DNA of 64,000 nt, taken from positions 434,001 through 498,000 of the forward strand of contig OZ241897.1 in the NCBI GenBank assembly GCA_965203535.1. The letters are read 5' to 3'. This stretch comes from JAJDTT01 sp022827025 (GTDB lineage: Bacteria > Acidobacteriota > UBA6911 > RPQK01 > JAJDTT01). Position 1 is the stretch's first letter, and each line of letters opens with the position of its first letter. This document shows positions 1 to 8,482 of the stretch, piece by piece. Made by a program: the position numbers and the translations under genes. The notes below the pieces were generated by a model. The model had not been told where the DNA came from, searched no databases, and saw only the letters and a list, made by a program, of their open reading frames with translations.

Positions 1-1461
1 TATGCGCTGATCGAGATTGCCGACGCCGACGGCACCGCCGCCGGGCTGCGCGCCTCTTCTCCCCATACCCGGCGGGCCGCGCTCATCGCCCTGGACCAGA
101 TGCCCGGCGGAGGACTGGCGCCGGAGACCGTCACTCCCCTGCTCGCGTCCGGGGATCCCGTCCTCAAGCAGACGGCCGCCTGGATCGCCGGCGGCCATCC
201 GGAGTGGGGGAACGCGTTGGCCCGGTATTTTCGCCGGCGTCTGGCCCGTCGCGCACAGGGGCCGGAGGAACAGGCTGACCTGGTCCGGCAACTGGCCAGG
301 CTCGCGGAAAACGAAACCATTCAGAGCTTGCTGGCTTCCACCGTTGCCGGCCCCGGCTCGAACGAGTCCCGCCTGACGGCGCTGCGGGCCATGGCCGGCA
401 GTGCCCTCAAGGAGACGCCGTCCGCGTGGGTCGACGGATTCGCCGCGGTCCTGTCGCGAGGAGACGAGGCGCTGATTCGGGAGGCGGTGGGCACCCTCCG
501 CGACCTGCCGAACCCCGGGGACGAAGACGCCCGGCGCCTGCGGAAGGGCCTGCTCCGGGTCGGGCGTGACTCGACGCTTGAACATGAGCTGCGTGTGAAT
601 GCGTTGGCGGCCATTCCCGGAGAATTGGACGAACTCGAACCCGATCTCTTCGAGATGTTGCAGGAGAACCTCGGATCTGCGGCGGCGGTGAATGTCCGCA
701 CCGGCGCCGCCGGAGTCCTGGGCAGATCCCGGCTGAACCGCGAGCAGATGCTGGAATTGACCGGGTCGGTCCGGACCACAGGTCCCCTGGTGCTCTCGCC
801 GCTGCTTGGAGCCTATCGCGGCGGCGGAGACGAAGATCTGGGCCGGCGGCTGGTGGCGGCCATACGGGAGTCAAGAGGGCTGACCGGACTGCGGGCCGAC
901 GTCATGAACCAGACCTTGGCCGAGTTTCCGCCTCCCGTACGACGCCAAGGGGAGCAACTCCTGGCGTCGCTGGAAATGGATCCGGTCGAGCAGAAGACAC
1001 GCCTGGAGGATCTGCTGGCGGCTTTGGACGAAGGGGACATTCGCCAGGGTCAGGCCGTCTTCAACAGTACTCACGCCGCCTGCTCCTCGTGCCACGCCAT
1101 CGGCTACCAGGGGGGCCGGTCCGGCCCCGACCTCACCCGGATCGGCGACGTCCGGTCCCGGCGCGATCTGCTGGAGTCCATCCTGTTCCCCAGCGCCAGC
1201 TTCGTGCGCGGCTACGAGCCCGTGGTGGTGGTGACCGAATCGGGAGAGATCCACCAGGGGGTCGTCACCCGGGACGGGCAAGAGGAGGTCGAGTTGGTGA
1301 CCGGCCCGGACACCGAGGTGAGGGTCGCCCGGTCGGAGATCCGCGAGATCCGCCCGGGGAACGTGTCGGTCATGCCCTCCGGCCTGGAGGAACAGGTGAC
1401 CCGGGAGGAACTGGCCAGCCTGCTGGCCTTCCTGAGCAACGCCCGGCGGCGTCCTCGATGA
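1..1461 (+). CDS. HEAT-repeat / c-type cytochrome domain protein, 3' part (5' end outside window)
   Basis: The frame is open from base 1 to the TGA at 1459-1461, giving the last 486 residues of a larger protein. The first ~330 residues are helical and alanine/leucine/arginine-rich, as in HEAT-like repeats. A single c-type heme site CSSCH lies at residues 361-365 of the visible part, followed by GPDLTRIG. The tail (a VVVVTESGEIHQGVVTRD-like beta region, then NVSVMPSGLEEQVTREEL) matches the terminal domain of the 'PVC-type heme-binding cytochrome' family, in which a beta-propeller dehydrogenase is fused to HEAT repeats and one cytochrome c. The 1012-residue protein at 46488-49526 has the same ending and is a paralog. 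The likely role is periplasmic oxidation of a sugar or alcohol with electrons passed to heme; the substrate is unknown. The missing N-terminus should hold the export signal and the propeller. Confidence 0.85.
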   Translation, partial: YALIEIADADGTAAGLRASSPHTRRAALIALDQMPGGGLAPETVTPLLASGDPVLKQTAAWIAGGHPEWGNALARYFRRRLARRAQGPEEQADLVRQLARLAENETIQSLLASTVAGPGSNESRLTALRAMAGSALKETPSAWVDGFAAVLSRGDEALIREAVGTLRDLPNPGDEDARRLRKGLLRVGRDSTLEHELRVNALAAIPGELDELEPDLFEMLQENLGSAAAVNVRTGAAGVLGRSRLNREQMLELTGSVRTTGPLVLSPLLGAYRGGGDEDLGRRLVAAIRESRGLTGLRADVMNQTLAEFPPPVRRQGEQLLASLEMDPVEQKTRLEDLLAALDEGDIRQGQAVFNSTHAACSSCHAIGYQGGRSGPDLTRIGDVRSRRDLLESILFPSASFVRGYEPVVVVTESGEIHQGVVTRDGQEEVELVTGPDTEVRVARSEIREIRPGNVSVMPSGLEEQVTREELASLLAFLSNARRRPR

Positions 1462-1520
1462 GGTGACGATAGGAGTTCCCCCACCGGCCCCGGTCCGGTG
1501 AAATCCTGCGCGAAAAAGAA

Positions 1521-1800
1521 GGAGTGGGGGTTTTCCTACCCCCACTCCGACGGGGGGACTAAAAGTCCCCCCTCCGGGTGCCCCATGTTTTCTCAGAAGC
1601 GGGGGTTTTCCTACCCCCGCTCTGGCTTTTCCAGCGCATAGGCCGGATCCGGCGACCTGGACCCAGGTCCGGACGGGCCGGCGCAACGACAAGCCGCCGC
1701 AAAACCGGCTGCGGACCCTGAAAATCCATCCCGGCCGCGGCCATTCCCGGCGCGATACCGCGGCGCCGGCTCCGGGGACGGGGGGACTGAAAGTCCCCCC
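1521..1800. repeat. Cluster of four G-tract hairpins in an intergenic region
   Basis: This fills the 341-bp space between convergent genes (1462-1802); I see no gene in it. Four perfect hairpins of two types occur. Type A: 1521-1530 pairs with 1539-1548, and 1598-1605 pairs with 1614-1621; both have the same loop TTTTCCTA. Type B: GGGGGGACT pairs with AGTCCCCCC at 1552-1560/1564-1572 and at 1780-1788/1792-1800, with loops AAA and GAA. The second type-B hairpin ends two bases before the stop codon of the minus-strand gene at 1803. Alternating palindrome types between genes resemble REP/BIME elements. The structures could also stop transcription from both sides, though no T-tract follows them. 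Confidence 0.75.
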
Positions 1801-1802
1801 TC

Positions 1803-3251
1803 CTATAGCCACTCTTCGATCTGGTTCCCGGCCTCGTCGATGATCGTCTCCAGAGTACCCTTGGCCAGGACGGCGATGGTGTCCGGGTAACGCCCCGATC
1901 CGTAGGCGGGGGCGGGGGGCAGATAGTTGGCCCGGGCGCCGTTGGCCAGGGACGCCACCATGACGGGCACTCCGGGAAACCGTTCCCGCAACGAAGTCTG
2001 CAACAACTGGTAGGGCTCCCCTTCCACGGCCAGCCAGAAGGCGTTCCCCATGCTCCAGAGCCAGATCGAATAGGCCAGGCTCTCTCCTGGAGGGAGGAAC
2101 TCCAGCCGTTGCAGGCGGCGGGTCTGCTGCTCGGCCAGGGCCCGGAAATCGCCGGCCCGGACGTCGTCTCCGGCGGCGCGGGCCTGCGCTTCTCCGGCCC
2201 GGCACCGTTCCAGCTCGGATTCGACCTGATCCTTGGAGAGCGAAGTCCCGCGGTACGGGAGGTCGACGGCCCAGCGCCTCAGCTTCCACCGGCGGCTTCG
2301 TCTTTCCTCCCCGCGGGAAAACCGGGTCCAGGACCAGGTTCCCAGGGTGGCGCCGGACTCCCGGGGACCGGCGTATCGAAAGCGCCGGTTGGGAGGCGGA
2401 AGCTCGCACAGGGCCGAGAGGGCGGCGTAGCCGAGCTGGCGCCCGTTCCGGTCCGCCACTTCCAGGTCCCCCACGAATCCCTGCTTGGGTCCCAGGTCCC
2501 CGGAGGCGCCCTGCAGGAAGAGGCAGGGCGCTCCGGTCTCCCGCTCGACGACCTCCCGCATGGCGCCTGGAAAGTCGGGGCTGATGAGCGTGTTCTGCCA
2601 AGCGAGAGTCGTGGGATGGCAGGCATAGTTGACCAGTGTGGCAATCGGCTCATCCCGCTCACCGGTGACCCGCGCTACCAGGAGCGTGTCGTCCGACGGT
2701 CCGTCCGGGTTGTACCCGCACACGAATTGTTGCAACTGTTCGTCCCACAGATCCCGATTCCGCGCCAACGAGCAATGGCCGAAGCCGTAGGTGATGGTGG
2801 CCGTCCGCGATCGCGACCTGGACTCGGAGATCAGATCGCCCACCGAGGCCGCGACACTCTTCAGATAGCCGCGGATCAGCTCTCCTCCCGGCAGTGACTC
2901 TCGTTCCATGCCCATCAGGCCTGCGGCGTGGGTATGGGAGAACACCACCAACAGGGAGTCGCGGCCGACACCGGAGAACCGGCTCGCCCTGTCCAACAGC
3001 AGGTCCATCTCGGCGGGCCACAACAGGACGTGGTCCAACAGGATCAGGATCTGCTCGGACTCCGAAGCAGGCCCTTCCTCCTCAAGCGGCCCAAATGCGA
3101 CGGCCGACGCCGTCAGGGGACGATGCACGCCGGTGGAGCGGTCGTGGCTGGCGGCGCCCCACATCCGGTGATAGATGCCGACGGGCGGAGTGATATCCGC
3201 CTGCGCCAGGCCGAAGCGGCAACGGCTCTGAAACGTCTCGACAGACCGCAT
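1803..3251 (-). CDS. Neutral/alkaline non-lysosomal ceramidase-type hydrolase (N-terminal domain family)
   Basis: A 482-residue protein. Near its start it has the FGLAQADITPPVG motif typical of the neutral/alkaline non-lysosomal ceramidase N-terminal domain family, followed by VVFSHTHAAG, which carries the histidines expected for zinc binding. NYACHPTTL and LFLQGASGDLGP, further along, are also characteristic. True ceramidases cleave the N-acyl bond of ceramide, but many bacterial members of this family have unknown substrates and lack the C-terminal domain, as this one does. I chose the ATG at 3251 because GAGGGAA sits just upstream; in-frame starts at 3263 (ATG) and 3287 are possible. No clear signal peptide follows the chosen start. 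It is the last gene of a minus-strand cluster with a Gfo/Idh protein and a CitE-like lyase. Confidence 0.75.
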   Translation of the reverse strand: MRSVETFQSRCRFGLAQADITPPVGIYHRMWGAASHDRSTGVHRPLTASAVAFGPLEEEGPASESEQILILLDHVLLWPAEMDLLLDRASRFSGVGRDSLLVVFSHTHAAGLMGMERESLPGGELIRGYLKSVAASVGDLISESRSRSRTATITYGFGHCSLARNRDLWDEQLQQFVCGYNPDGPSDDTLLVARVTGERDEPIATLVNYACHPTTLAWQNTLISPDFPGAMREVVERETGAPCLFLQGASGDLGPKQGFVGDLEVADRNGRQLGYAALSALCELPPPNRRFRYAGPRESGATLGTWSWTRFSRGEERRSRRWKLRRWAVDLPYRGTSLSKDQVESELERCRAGEAQARAAGDDVRAGDFRALAEQQTRRLQRLEFLPPGESLAYSIWLWSMGNAFWLAVEGEPYQLLQTSLRERFPGVPVMVASLANGARANYLPPAPAYGSGRYPDTIAVLAKGTLETIIDEAGNQIEEWL

Positions 3252-3339
3252 GTTTTCCCTCATGCCTTTCGTCCGGACGGTGCCCACGCACCGGATGGCC
3301 GTGTGATTCCGGTTTCGCGACGACCCTCGCCGCAGGCCT

Positions 3340-4551
3340 TCAGGTTGCCGGGTCGAGTTGGGGAACCTCCATCTGCTCTCCGTTCCGGAGGGCGGACTGG
3401 TGGGAAACGATTCCCGGCACGGTCATGGCCAGCGACTCGTAGACGTCGATGGCCGGCTCCCGGTCCTCGATCAGCGCATTGACGAACTCCGCCGTGAGGA
3501 AGGTGTGGCTGCTGCCATGGCCGCTCTCGTGCCGCATCGCCGGCGGCAGCCGGTCGGTGTTCCAGTACTCGGGCAGGGTCACTTCCTTCGGCTTGCTGTT
3601 CCGCCCGTCCCAGATGACGCGATGGATGCCCTCCCGGGTCATGTAGAAGGTTCCCTTCTCGCCGAACCAGTTGGCCCGCTCGCCCCCCGCGGCGATGTGC
3701 CAGAACATGTTGCAGCGCACGATGTGGCCCCGATCCGTCTGCATCCAGGCGCCGGTGTTGGAGAACGGATTCCGGTAACGATTGGCCTTGAACGTGGCCA
3801 TCTCTTCCGGATCCCCCCAGCCCAGAGCCGAGGTCCTGACGATGCGCTCGCCCGTGACTCCCACGATGTAGCCCAGGGCATGGGTCGGATAGTGCATGGG
3901 AGGAAACCCCTGCCGCCAGCTCGCGGAACCGTCGGGATGGTAGTAGTTGGACTTCGGGTTGTTGATGATGTCCTCGCGATAGACGTCGTGATAGTACTCG
4001 ACTTCGCTGTAGAACAACTCTCCGAAGCCGCCCTTCCGAAACAGCTCCCGGGCGTAGATGCAGGCCGTGTTGTAGTAGCTGGTCTCGGCCATCATGTAGC
4101 GGAGACCCGTCTCTTCCTTCAGCGCCTTGAGCTCGTACGCCTCTTCCATGGTGAAGCAGGCCGGTACCGCGGCGATCACGTGGAGTCCTCTCTCGAAGCA
4201 CATTTTCGTGTGCTTCACATGATCGAGAGCCCCGCTGAAGACGGCTACGGCGTCCAGGTCGTTGGTCTTCTCCTTCAGCATCTCCTCCATGGAGCCGTAG
4301 ACGTTGTCGCAACCGTAGACCTCCTGGAGCCGCTTCCGGCGCTGCGGGTAGAGGTCCGTCACGGCTTCGACCACGCACCGCGGATGCTCGTGCCAGTAGA
4401 AGTTGCAACCGAACCCGCCCCCAACGATCCCGATACGGATCTTCCTGTCGGATGCGGCCGACCCGTACCCCACGGTCCTCGGAGTCGCCGAAACGGCCTT
4501 GGCCGCCACACCCATGGCGGCCGCGGTCAGGAACTCACGCCGGGATGACAT
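3340..4551 (-). CDS. Tat-exported Gfo/Idh/MocA family oxidoreductase lacking the EKP motif
   Basis: A 403-residue protein starting MSSRREFLTAAAMG, a twin-arginine signal. The start at 4551 is set by the GAGGAGGAAA ribosome site upstream. The Rossmann NAD(P) loop GIVGGGFG is at residues 41-48. Residues ~140-350 have the usual C-terminal alpha/beta substrate domain. In most Gfo/Idh/MocA proteins a conserved EKP, whose lysine is catalytic, follows the Rossmann fold; here the aligned stretch reads AAVPACF (127-133), so that lysine is missing. It may therefore bind a cofactor without normal dehydrogenase chemistry, or use other residues. It lies between the CitE-like gene and the ceramidase-like gene, with short gaps (70 and 88 bp) that suggest one transcript. 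Substrate unknown, probably a sugar or cyclitol. Confidence 0.85.
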   Translation of the reverse strand: MSSRREFLTAAAMGVAAKAVSATPRTVGYGSAASDRKIRIGIVGGGFGCNFYWHEHPRCVVEAVTDLYPQRRKRLQEVYGCDNVYGSMEEMLKEKTNDLDAVAVFSGALDHVKHTKMCFERGLHVIAAVPACFTMEEAYELKALKEETGLRYMMAETSYYNTACIYARELFRKGGFGELFYSEVEYYHDVYREDIINNPKSNYYHPDGSASWRQGFPPMHYPTHALGYIVGVTGERIVRTSALGWGDPEEMATFKANRYRNPFSNTGAWMQTDRGHIVRCNMFWHIAAGGERANWFGEKGTFYMTREGIHRVIWDGRNSKPKEVTLPEYWNTDRLPPAMRHESGHGSSHTFLTAEFVNALIEDREPAIDVYESLAMTVPGIVSHQSALRNGEQMEVPQLDPAT

Positions 4552-4621
4552 GGTTTCCTCCTCGTCGATCGATTCGTCATGGCTGGACGGAATCCGCGAC
4601 GGCAGTCTTCCCTGATTCTCC

Positions 4622-5509
4622 TCACTCCTCATCCCCGGCTCCTCCTCTGGGACGCCCCTCCCCCGGCGCCGACCGGAGAATCCACTGGGCTCGCTTGACC
4701 ACGGGCAGATCCACCATCTGACCATCGACGGCCATGGTCCCCTCCCCGGGGGCCGCTTCGAACGCCTCCACCACCCGGCGCGCCGACTCGACCTCCTCGT
4801 CCGTCGGACGGAAGACGCGGTGCACGGTTTCGATCTGGGCCGGGTGGATCAGGGTCTTTCCGGAAAAACCGAGCTCCCTCGCCGCCCGGGTCTCCCGCGC
4901 CAAGCCGTCCGGATCCCGAAAATCGAGGTAGACCTTGTCCACCGCCTCCAAGCGGGCGCTGGCCGCCGCCACCACCAGCGCGGAGCGCGCGTAGGCCATC
5001 AGGCCGCCTTCTCGAAACGAGAACAGGCCCAGGTCGACGGCGAAATCTTCCGCGCCGAACATGAGGGCCACGAGCCGGGGAGAAGACGCGGCAATGGCGG
5101 GCGCCTGAAGCAGGCCCACGGCGCTCTCGATCATCGCCGCCAGCCGAACGCTTCCGGGCGGAACGCCGGCCTCGGACTCCCGTTCGGTCAAAAACCGATC
5201 GACGCTCAGCACGTCCTCCGGACGATCCACCTTGGGGAGCACCAGCCCCTCCAGGCCAGGCCGGACCACGGCTCTCAGGTCGGCCTCCATGGCTCCATGC
5301 CCGGCGCCGTGGATCCGGACGAATCGCCGCGGCCCCTCGTTCGCCGCATCCAAGGCGGTGCCCACCTTCGCCCGGGCCGCGTTCCTCTCGTCCGGAGGGA
5401 CGGCGTCCTCCAGATCGTATATCAATGCATCCGAACCCCGGCCGGGCGATTTGTCGATCATTTTCTGCCGGTGGCCGGGGACGAAAAGCCACGAACGCAA
5501 TGTTTGCAT
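4622..5509 (-). CDS. HpcH/HpaI aldolase / citrate lyase beta (CitE-like) CoA-ester lyase
   Basis: A 295-residue protein of the CitE/malyl-CoA lyase TIM-barrel family. The start MQTLRSWLFVPGHR carries the family VPG motif. YDLEDAVPPDERNAAR, FVRIHGAG (CoA/substrate arginine), LPKVDRPEDV and AAMIESAVG, then FGAEDFAVDLG, follow in the usual order; the E of MIES and the D of AEDF are the expected Mg2+ ligands. Family enzymes cleave or form 3-hydroxyacyl-CoA esters such as malyl-CoA or citramalyl-CoA. No citrate lyase alpha or gamma subunit is adjacent, so a stand-alone acyl-CoA lyase is more likely than citrate lyase. It is the first gene of the minus-strand cluster and is divergent from the Fic gene, with 63 bp between start codons. 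Confidence 0.85.
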   Translation of the reverse strand: MQTLRSWLFVPGHRQKMIDKSPGRGSDALIYDLEDAVPPDERNAARAKVGTALDAANEGPRRFVRIHGAGHGAMEADLRAVVRPGLEGLVLPKVDRPEDVLSVDRFLTERESEAGVPPGSVRLAAMIESAVGLLQAPAIAASSPRLVALMFGAEDFAVDLGLFSFREGGLMAYARSALVVAAASARLEAVDKVYLDFRDPDGLARETRAARELGFSGKTLIHPAQIETVHRVFRPTDEEVESARRVVEAFEAAPGEGTMAVDGQMVDLPVVKRAQWILRSAPGEGRPRGGAGDEE

Positions 5510-5535
5510 TGATCCCTCTCCGTATGGTAATCGAT

Positions 5536-5561
5536 TTTGAATTCAAATAGCGTAGTATAAT
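5536..5561 (+). promoter_or_regulatory. Palindrome plus TATAAT box upstream of the Fic gene
   Basis: A 12-bp perfect palindrome TTTGAATTCAAA (5536-5547) is followed by a consensus -10 box TATAAT (5556-5561). The Fic ATG is at 5573, so a transcript from this box would have an untranslated leader of only a few bases. No good -35 box at 16-18 bp was found. The palindrome could be an operator for either divergent gene. This is a sequence-based prediction only. Confidence 0.4.
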
Positions 5562-5572
5562 CCTTTTTGCAC

Positions 5573-7093
5573 ATGAATAACCGATCCCGAACGGAGAATC
5601 CCGTCAGCAACCAGGAACGGAGCACCATCGGCCAATCTTGGCTCCGGCGCGAGCTGGGCTTGGCAGTCCCTCCGCCGGCGGTCGAGAGCTACATCGTGGC
5701 AGGAGCACGCCGAACCCGGATGCACGGAACGCGAACCTGGGAACTGTATCCTCGGCAATATGCCACGGACGGATCCATCGTGTCACATCTCCGGTTCGCA
5801 CTGCGGCACGAGGCTTTTGACCTCGCGGTGCTGGTGTCCGCTCTGAAGGCAATCCAGGCGTCCGAACTGGAGGCCTGGGTCCGGGCGGAGCCCACGGGCG
5901 CCTTCAGTCGCCGCGCCTGGTTCTTCTACGAGACGTTCACCGGCCGGGAACTGGACCTGGACGATGTGCGAGTCGGGAACTACGTCAAGGCTCTGGATCC
6001 CAAGAAGCACATGGTTGCCGAACGCCGCAATTCTCGGCGGCACCGGGTTGCCGATAACCTGCTGGGCGGCCGCGGGCTGTGCCCAATGATACGACTCACG
6101 CAGCGGTTGACGGACCGGATGGATCTGCGGGTCGACGAGTCGGCCCGCGCGCTCATCAAAGGCTATGACCCTCTCATCCTCGCTCGGGCCGCCAACTACC
6201 TCTACACGAAAGAGACACGTTCTTCATTCTATCTGGAGGGCGAGACCCCCAATGCCTCGCGCACCGAGAGGTTCATCGCAGCACTCAAGGCGGCGCCCGA
6301 CTTCGATCCGACCGACATGATGGCTCTGATTCGCTTGCAGGGTGAGATCGTCGACCCGCGCTATGCCGCAACCGGTTGGCGCGAATTCCAGAACTTCGTG
6401 GGTGCGACCGTCGGAGGGTTCCGCGAGGAGGTGCACTTCATCTGCCCGCGACCCGAAGACGTGCCGGGACTCATGGATGCGTGGATGAAATTGACCCGGC
6501 GTGTTGTCGAGGGCGGAGTCGATCCGGTGGTGGCGGCGGCGGTCGCGTCGTTCACGTTCGTCTTCATCCACCCGTTCGAAGACGGGAACGGGCGTATCCA
6601 CCGCTTCCTGATGCACCATGTTCTGGCCACGCGAGGCTATTGTCCACCGGCTGTCCTCTTTCCCCTGTCGGCAGCAATCCTGCGGGACCGGCGCAGCTAC
6701 GATGCCGTGCTCGAATCCTTTTCGCGGCCGATTCTGGAGTTCATCCAGTGGCATTGGACCGCGGAGCGGGAAATCGTCGTCGGCAACGAGACGGCCGATC
6801 TCTATCGCTATTACGACGCGACCGCCTTTGCCGAGTACTTGTATGACCGCGTTGACGACACGGTTCGCCAAGACCTCGCAACGGAGCTCCGATTCATTGC
6901 GGTCTTCGACCGCGCGTTCGAAGCGGTGCGGGAGATCGTCGACATGCCGGACCGCCGTGTCTCTCTCTTCGTGCGCCTTTGCATGCAAAACGGCGGACGG
7001 CTCTCCGTCAAGAAGCGGAAGCGGTTTTCGGAGCTGGAGCACGCAGAAATCGCCGCGATGGAGGCAGCCGTCCTCCAGGCGATGCGTCATTGA
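5573..7093 (+). CDS. Fic family protein (predicted AMP/nucleotide transferase) with N-terminal inhibitory motif
   Basis: A 506-residue protein with the Fic core motif HPFEDGNGR at residues 333-341. The histidine is the catalytic base, and the following DGNGR binds nucleotide phosphates. Fic enzymes usually transfer AMP from ATP to hydroxyl side chains of target proteins. Upstream, residues 218-223 read SFYLEG, which fits the (S/T)xxxE(G/N) inhibitory helix that holds class II Fic proteins inactive by placing Glu in the ATP site. The C-terminal ~110 residues are helical and may be a winged-helix or substrate-recognition part. The ATG at 5573 is preferred over an in-frame TTG at 5567. No antitoxin gene adjoins it, consistent with self-inhibition. 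The flanking genes (CitE-like, proB) are functionally unrelated. The 206 bp after it (7094-7299) holds nothing recognisable. Confidence 0.9.
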   Translation: MNNRSRTENPVSNQERSTIGQSWLRRELGLAVPPPAVESYIVAGARRTRMHGTRTWELYPRQYATDGSIVSHLRFALRHEAFDLAVLVSALKAIQASELEAWVRAEPTGAFSRRAWFFYETFTGRELDLDDVRVGNYVKALDPKKHMVAERRNSRRHRVADNLLGGRGLCPMIRLTQRLTDRMDLRVDESARALIKGYDPLILARAANYLYTKETRSSFYLEGETPNASRTERFIAALKAAPDFDPTDMMALIRLQGEIVDPRYAATGWREFQNFVGATVGGFREEVHFICPRPEDVPGLMDAWMKLTRRVVEGGVDPVVAAAVASFTFVFIHPFEDGNGRIHRFLMHHVLATRGYCPPAVLFPLSAAILRDRRSYDAVLESFSRPILEFIQWHWTAEREIVVGNETADLYRYYDATAFAEYLYDRVDDTVRQDLATELRFIAVFDRAFEAVREIVDMPDRRVSLFVRLCMQNGGRLSVKKRKRFSELEHAEIAAMEAAVLQAMRH

Positions 7094-7299
7094 TGGCAAA
7101 CCGGCCATCTCGATCAGAGTATCGTCTTGGACCACGGTTCCGAATCGCTACGTCTCACGACTGCGAAACCCGACGGCGCCGGACCTCGTCCGGTTGGGGA
7201 GCGCCCTCGCTCGGTCGGCCAGCTTCGGCAGACACAGGTGGCACGGACGTTCCGGCGGCTTGAATTGACGCCGGGAAGCCCGGAAGATAGGCGCCGGAC

Positions 7300-8454
7300 A
7301 TGGCAACGAACAGGGGTCTCCAGGTTCGCCGTTCGCTGGCCCGGGCGGGCCGCATCGTGGTCAAGGTCGGTTCCGGAGTCCTGGTGGACGCCCGGCAGCG
7401 CCTCGACACCGGGCGGATCGGCCGGCTCGTGGACAGCATGGCCCGCCTCCTGGCGGAAGGGCGCCAGTTGGTGCTGGTCACGTCGGGAGCGGTGGCGGCC
7501 GGGGCTCCGGTCATGGGGCTGACCGGGTCGGCCAAGACCATCCCCCAGTTGCAGGCCTGCGCCGCCGTCGGTCAGAACCTCCTCATGTCCGTCTACGAAC
7601 GGCTCTTCTCGCGGCTGGGACGCCACACGGCACAGGTCCTTCTGACGCGGGACGACATGCACAATCGGGAACGCTATCTCAACGCCAGAAACACGCTGGA
7701 GACGCTGCTCGCGTCCGGAATCCTCCCCGTCGTCAACGAGAACGACACGGTGGCCGTCAACGAGATCAAGTTCGGCGACAACGACCAACTCTCGGCGCAG
7801 GTCGCGGTCCTGGTTCAAGCCGACCTGCTGCTGATTCTCTCTACCGTGGGCGGCTTCTATGAACAACTCCAGGAGGGCGCCCCGGAGGATGGACGACTGA
7901 TCTCCACGGTGGAGCAGATCACCGACTGGCATTTCCGCCATACGCGCGACACCCGGGATTCGGCGTCCATCACCCGGGGCGGGATGCGCTCCAAGCTGCT
8001 GTCGATCCGCAAGGCGGCCGAGTCGGGAATTCCCTCGTTGCTGGTGAGCGGCCTGGACGCGCGAATCCTGGAGACGGCCCTGGAGGGACAGGAGGTGGGC
8101 ACCCTCTTCCTTCCGTTCAAGGAGCGGCTTTCGGCGCGGAAGCACTGGATCCTGCATTCGCTCCGGCCGCAGGGGCGCCTGGTCGTGGACCGGGGCGCCG
8201 CGCGGGCGCTGACCCAACAGGGCAAGAGCCTCCTCTCCATCGGCATCACCGCGGTGGAGGGCACGTTCCACTCGGGAAACCCGGTCCGGGTCATGGGACC
8301 CGACGGCCGGGAGATCGCCCGGGGTTTGAGCTACTACAGTTCCCGGGAGGTGGAGGCGATTCGGGGCTGCAGGAGCGAAGAGATCCGCGCGCAACTCGGC
8401 TACAGCTACTACGACGAGGTGATCCATAGAGACAACCTGGTGCTGGTAAAATGA
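7300..8454 (+). CDS. proB: Glutamate 5-kinase
   Basis: A 384-residue protein, the usual length for two-domain ProB. It phosphorylates L-glutamate with ATP to gamma-glutamyl phosphate, the first step of proline synthesis. The amino-acid-kinase domain covers residues ~1-265: IVVKVGSGVL near the start, LVTSGAVAAG, and NENDTVAVNEIKFGDND, which lines the glutamate and Mg-ATP sites. A PUA domain follows (~285-375). ProA begins 28 bp downstream, so proBA is an operon. ProC is not in the window. ProB is normally feedback-inhibited by proline; nothing in the DNA suggests a leader or attenuator. Confidence 0.97.
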   Translation: MATNRGLQVRRSLARAGRIVVKVGSGVLVDARQRLDTGRIGRLVDSMARLLAEGRQLVLVTSGAVAAGAPVMGLTGSAKTIPQLQACAAVGQNLLMSVYERLFSRLGRHTAQVLLTRDDMHNRERYLNARNTLETLLASGILPVVNENDTVAVNEIKFGDNDQLSAQVAVLVQADLLLILSTVGGFYEQLQEGAPEDGRLISTVEQITDWHFRHTRDTRDSASITRGGMRSKLLSIRKAAESGIPSLLVSGLDARILETALEGQEVGTLFLPFKERLSARKHWILHSLRPQGRLVVDRGAARALTQQGKSLLSIGITAVEGTFHSGNPVRVMGPDGREIARGLSYYSSREVEAIRGCRSEEIRAQLGYSYYDEVIHRDNLVLVK

Positions 8455-8482
8455 CCGTCCCCTGATTTGCGGGAGAAGAATA

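Noticed and set aside
871..2601. Long minus-strand frame through the hairpin cluster and ceramidase gene
   Set aside because: It overlaps two better supported genes in other frames, and its apparent internal repeats only reflect the hairpin DNA.
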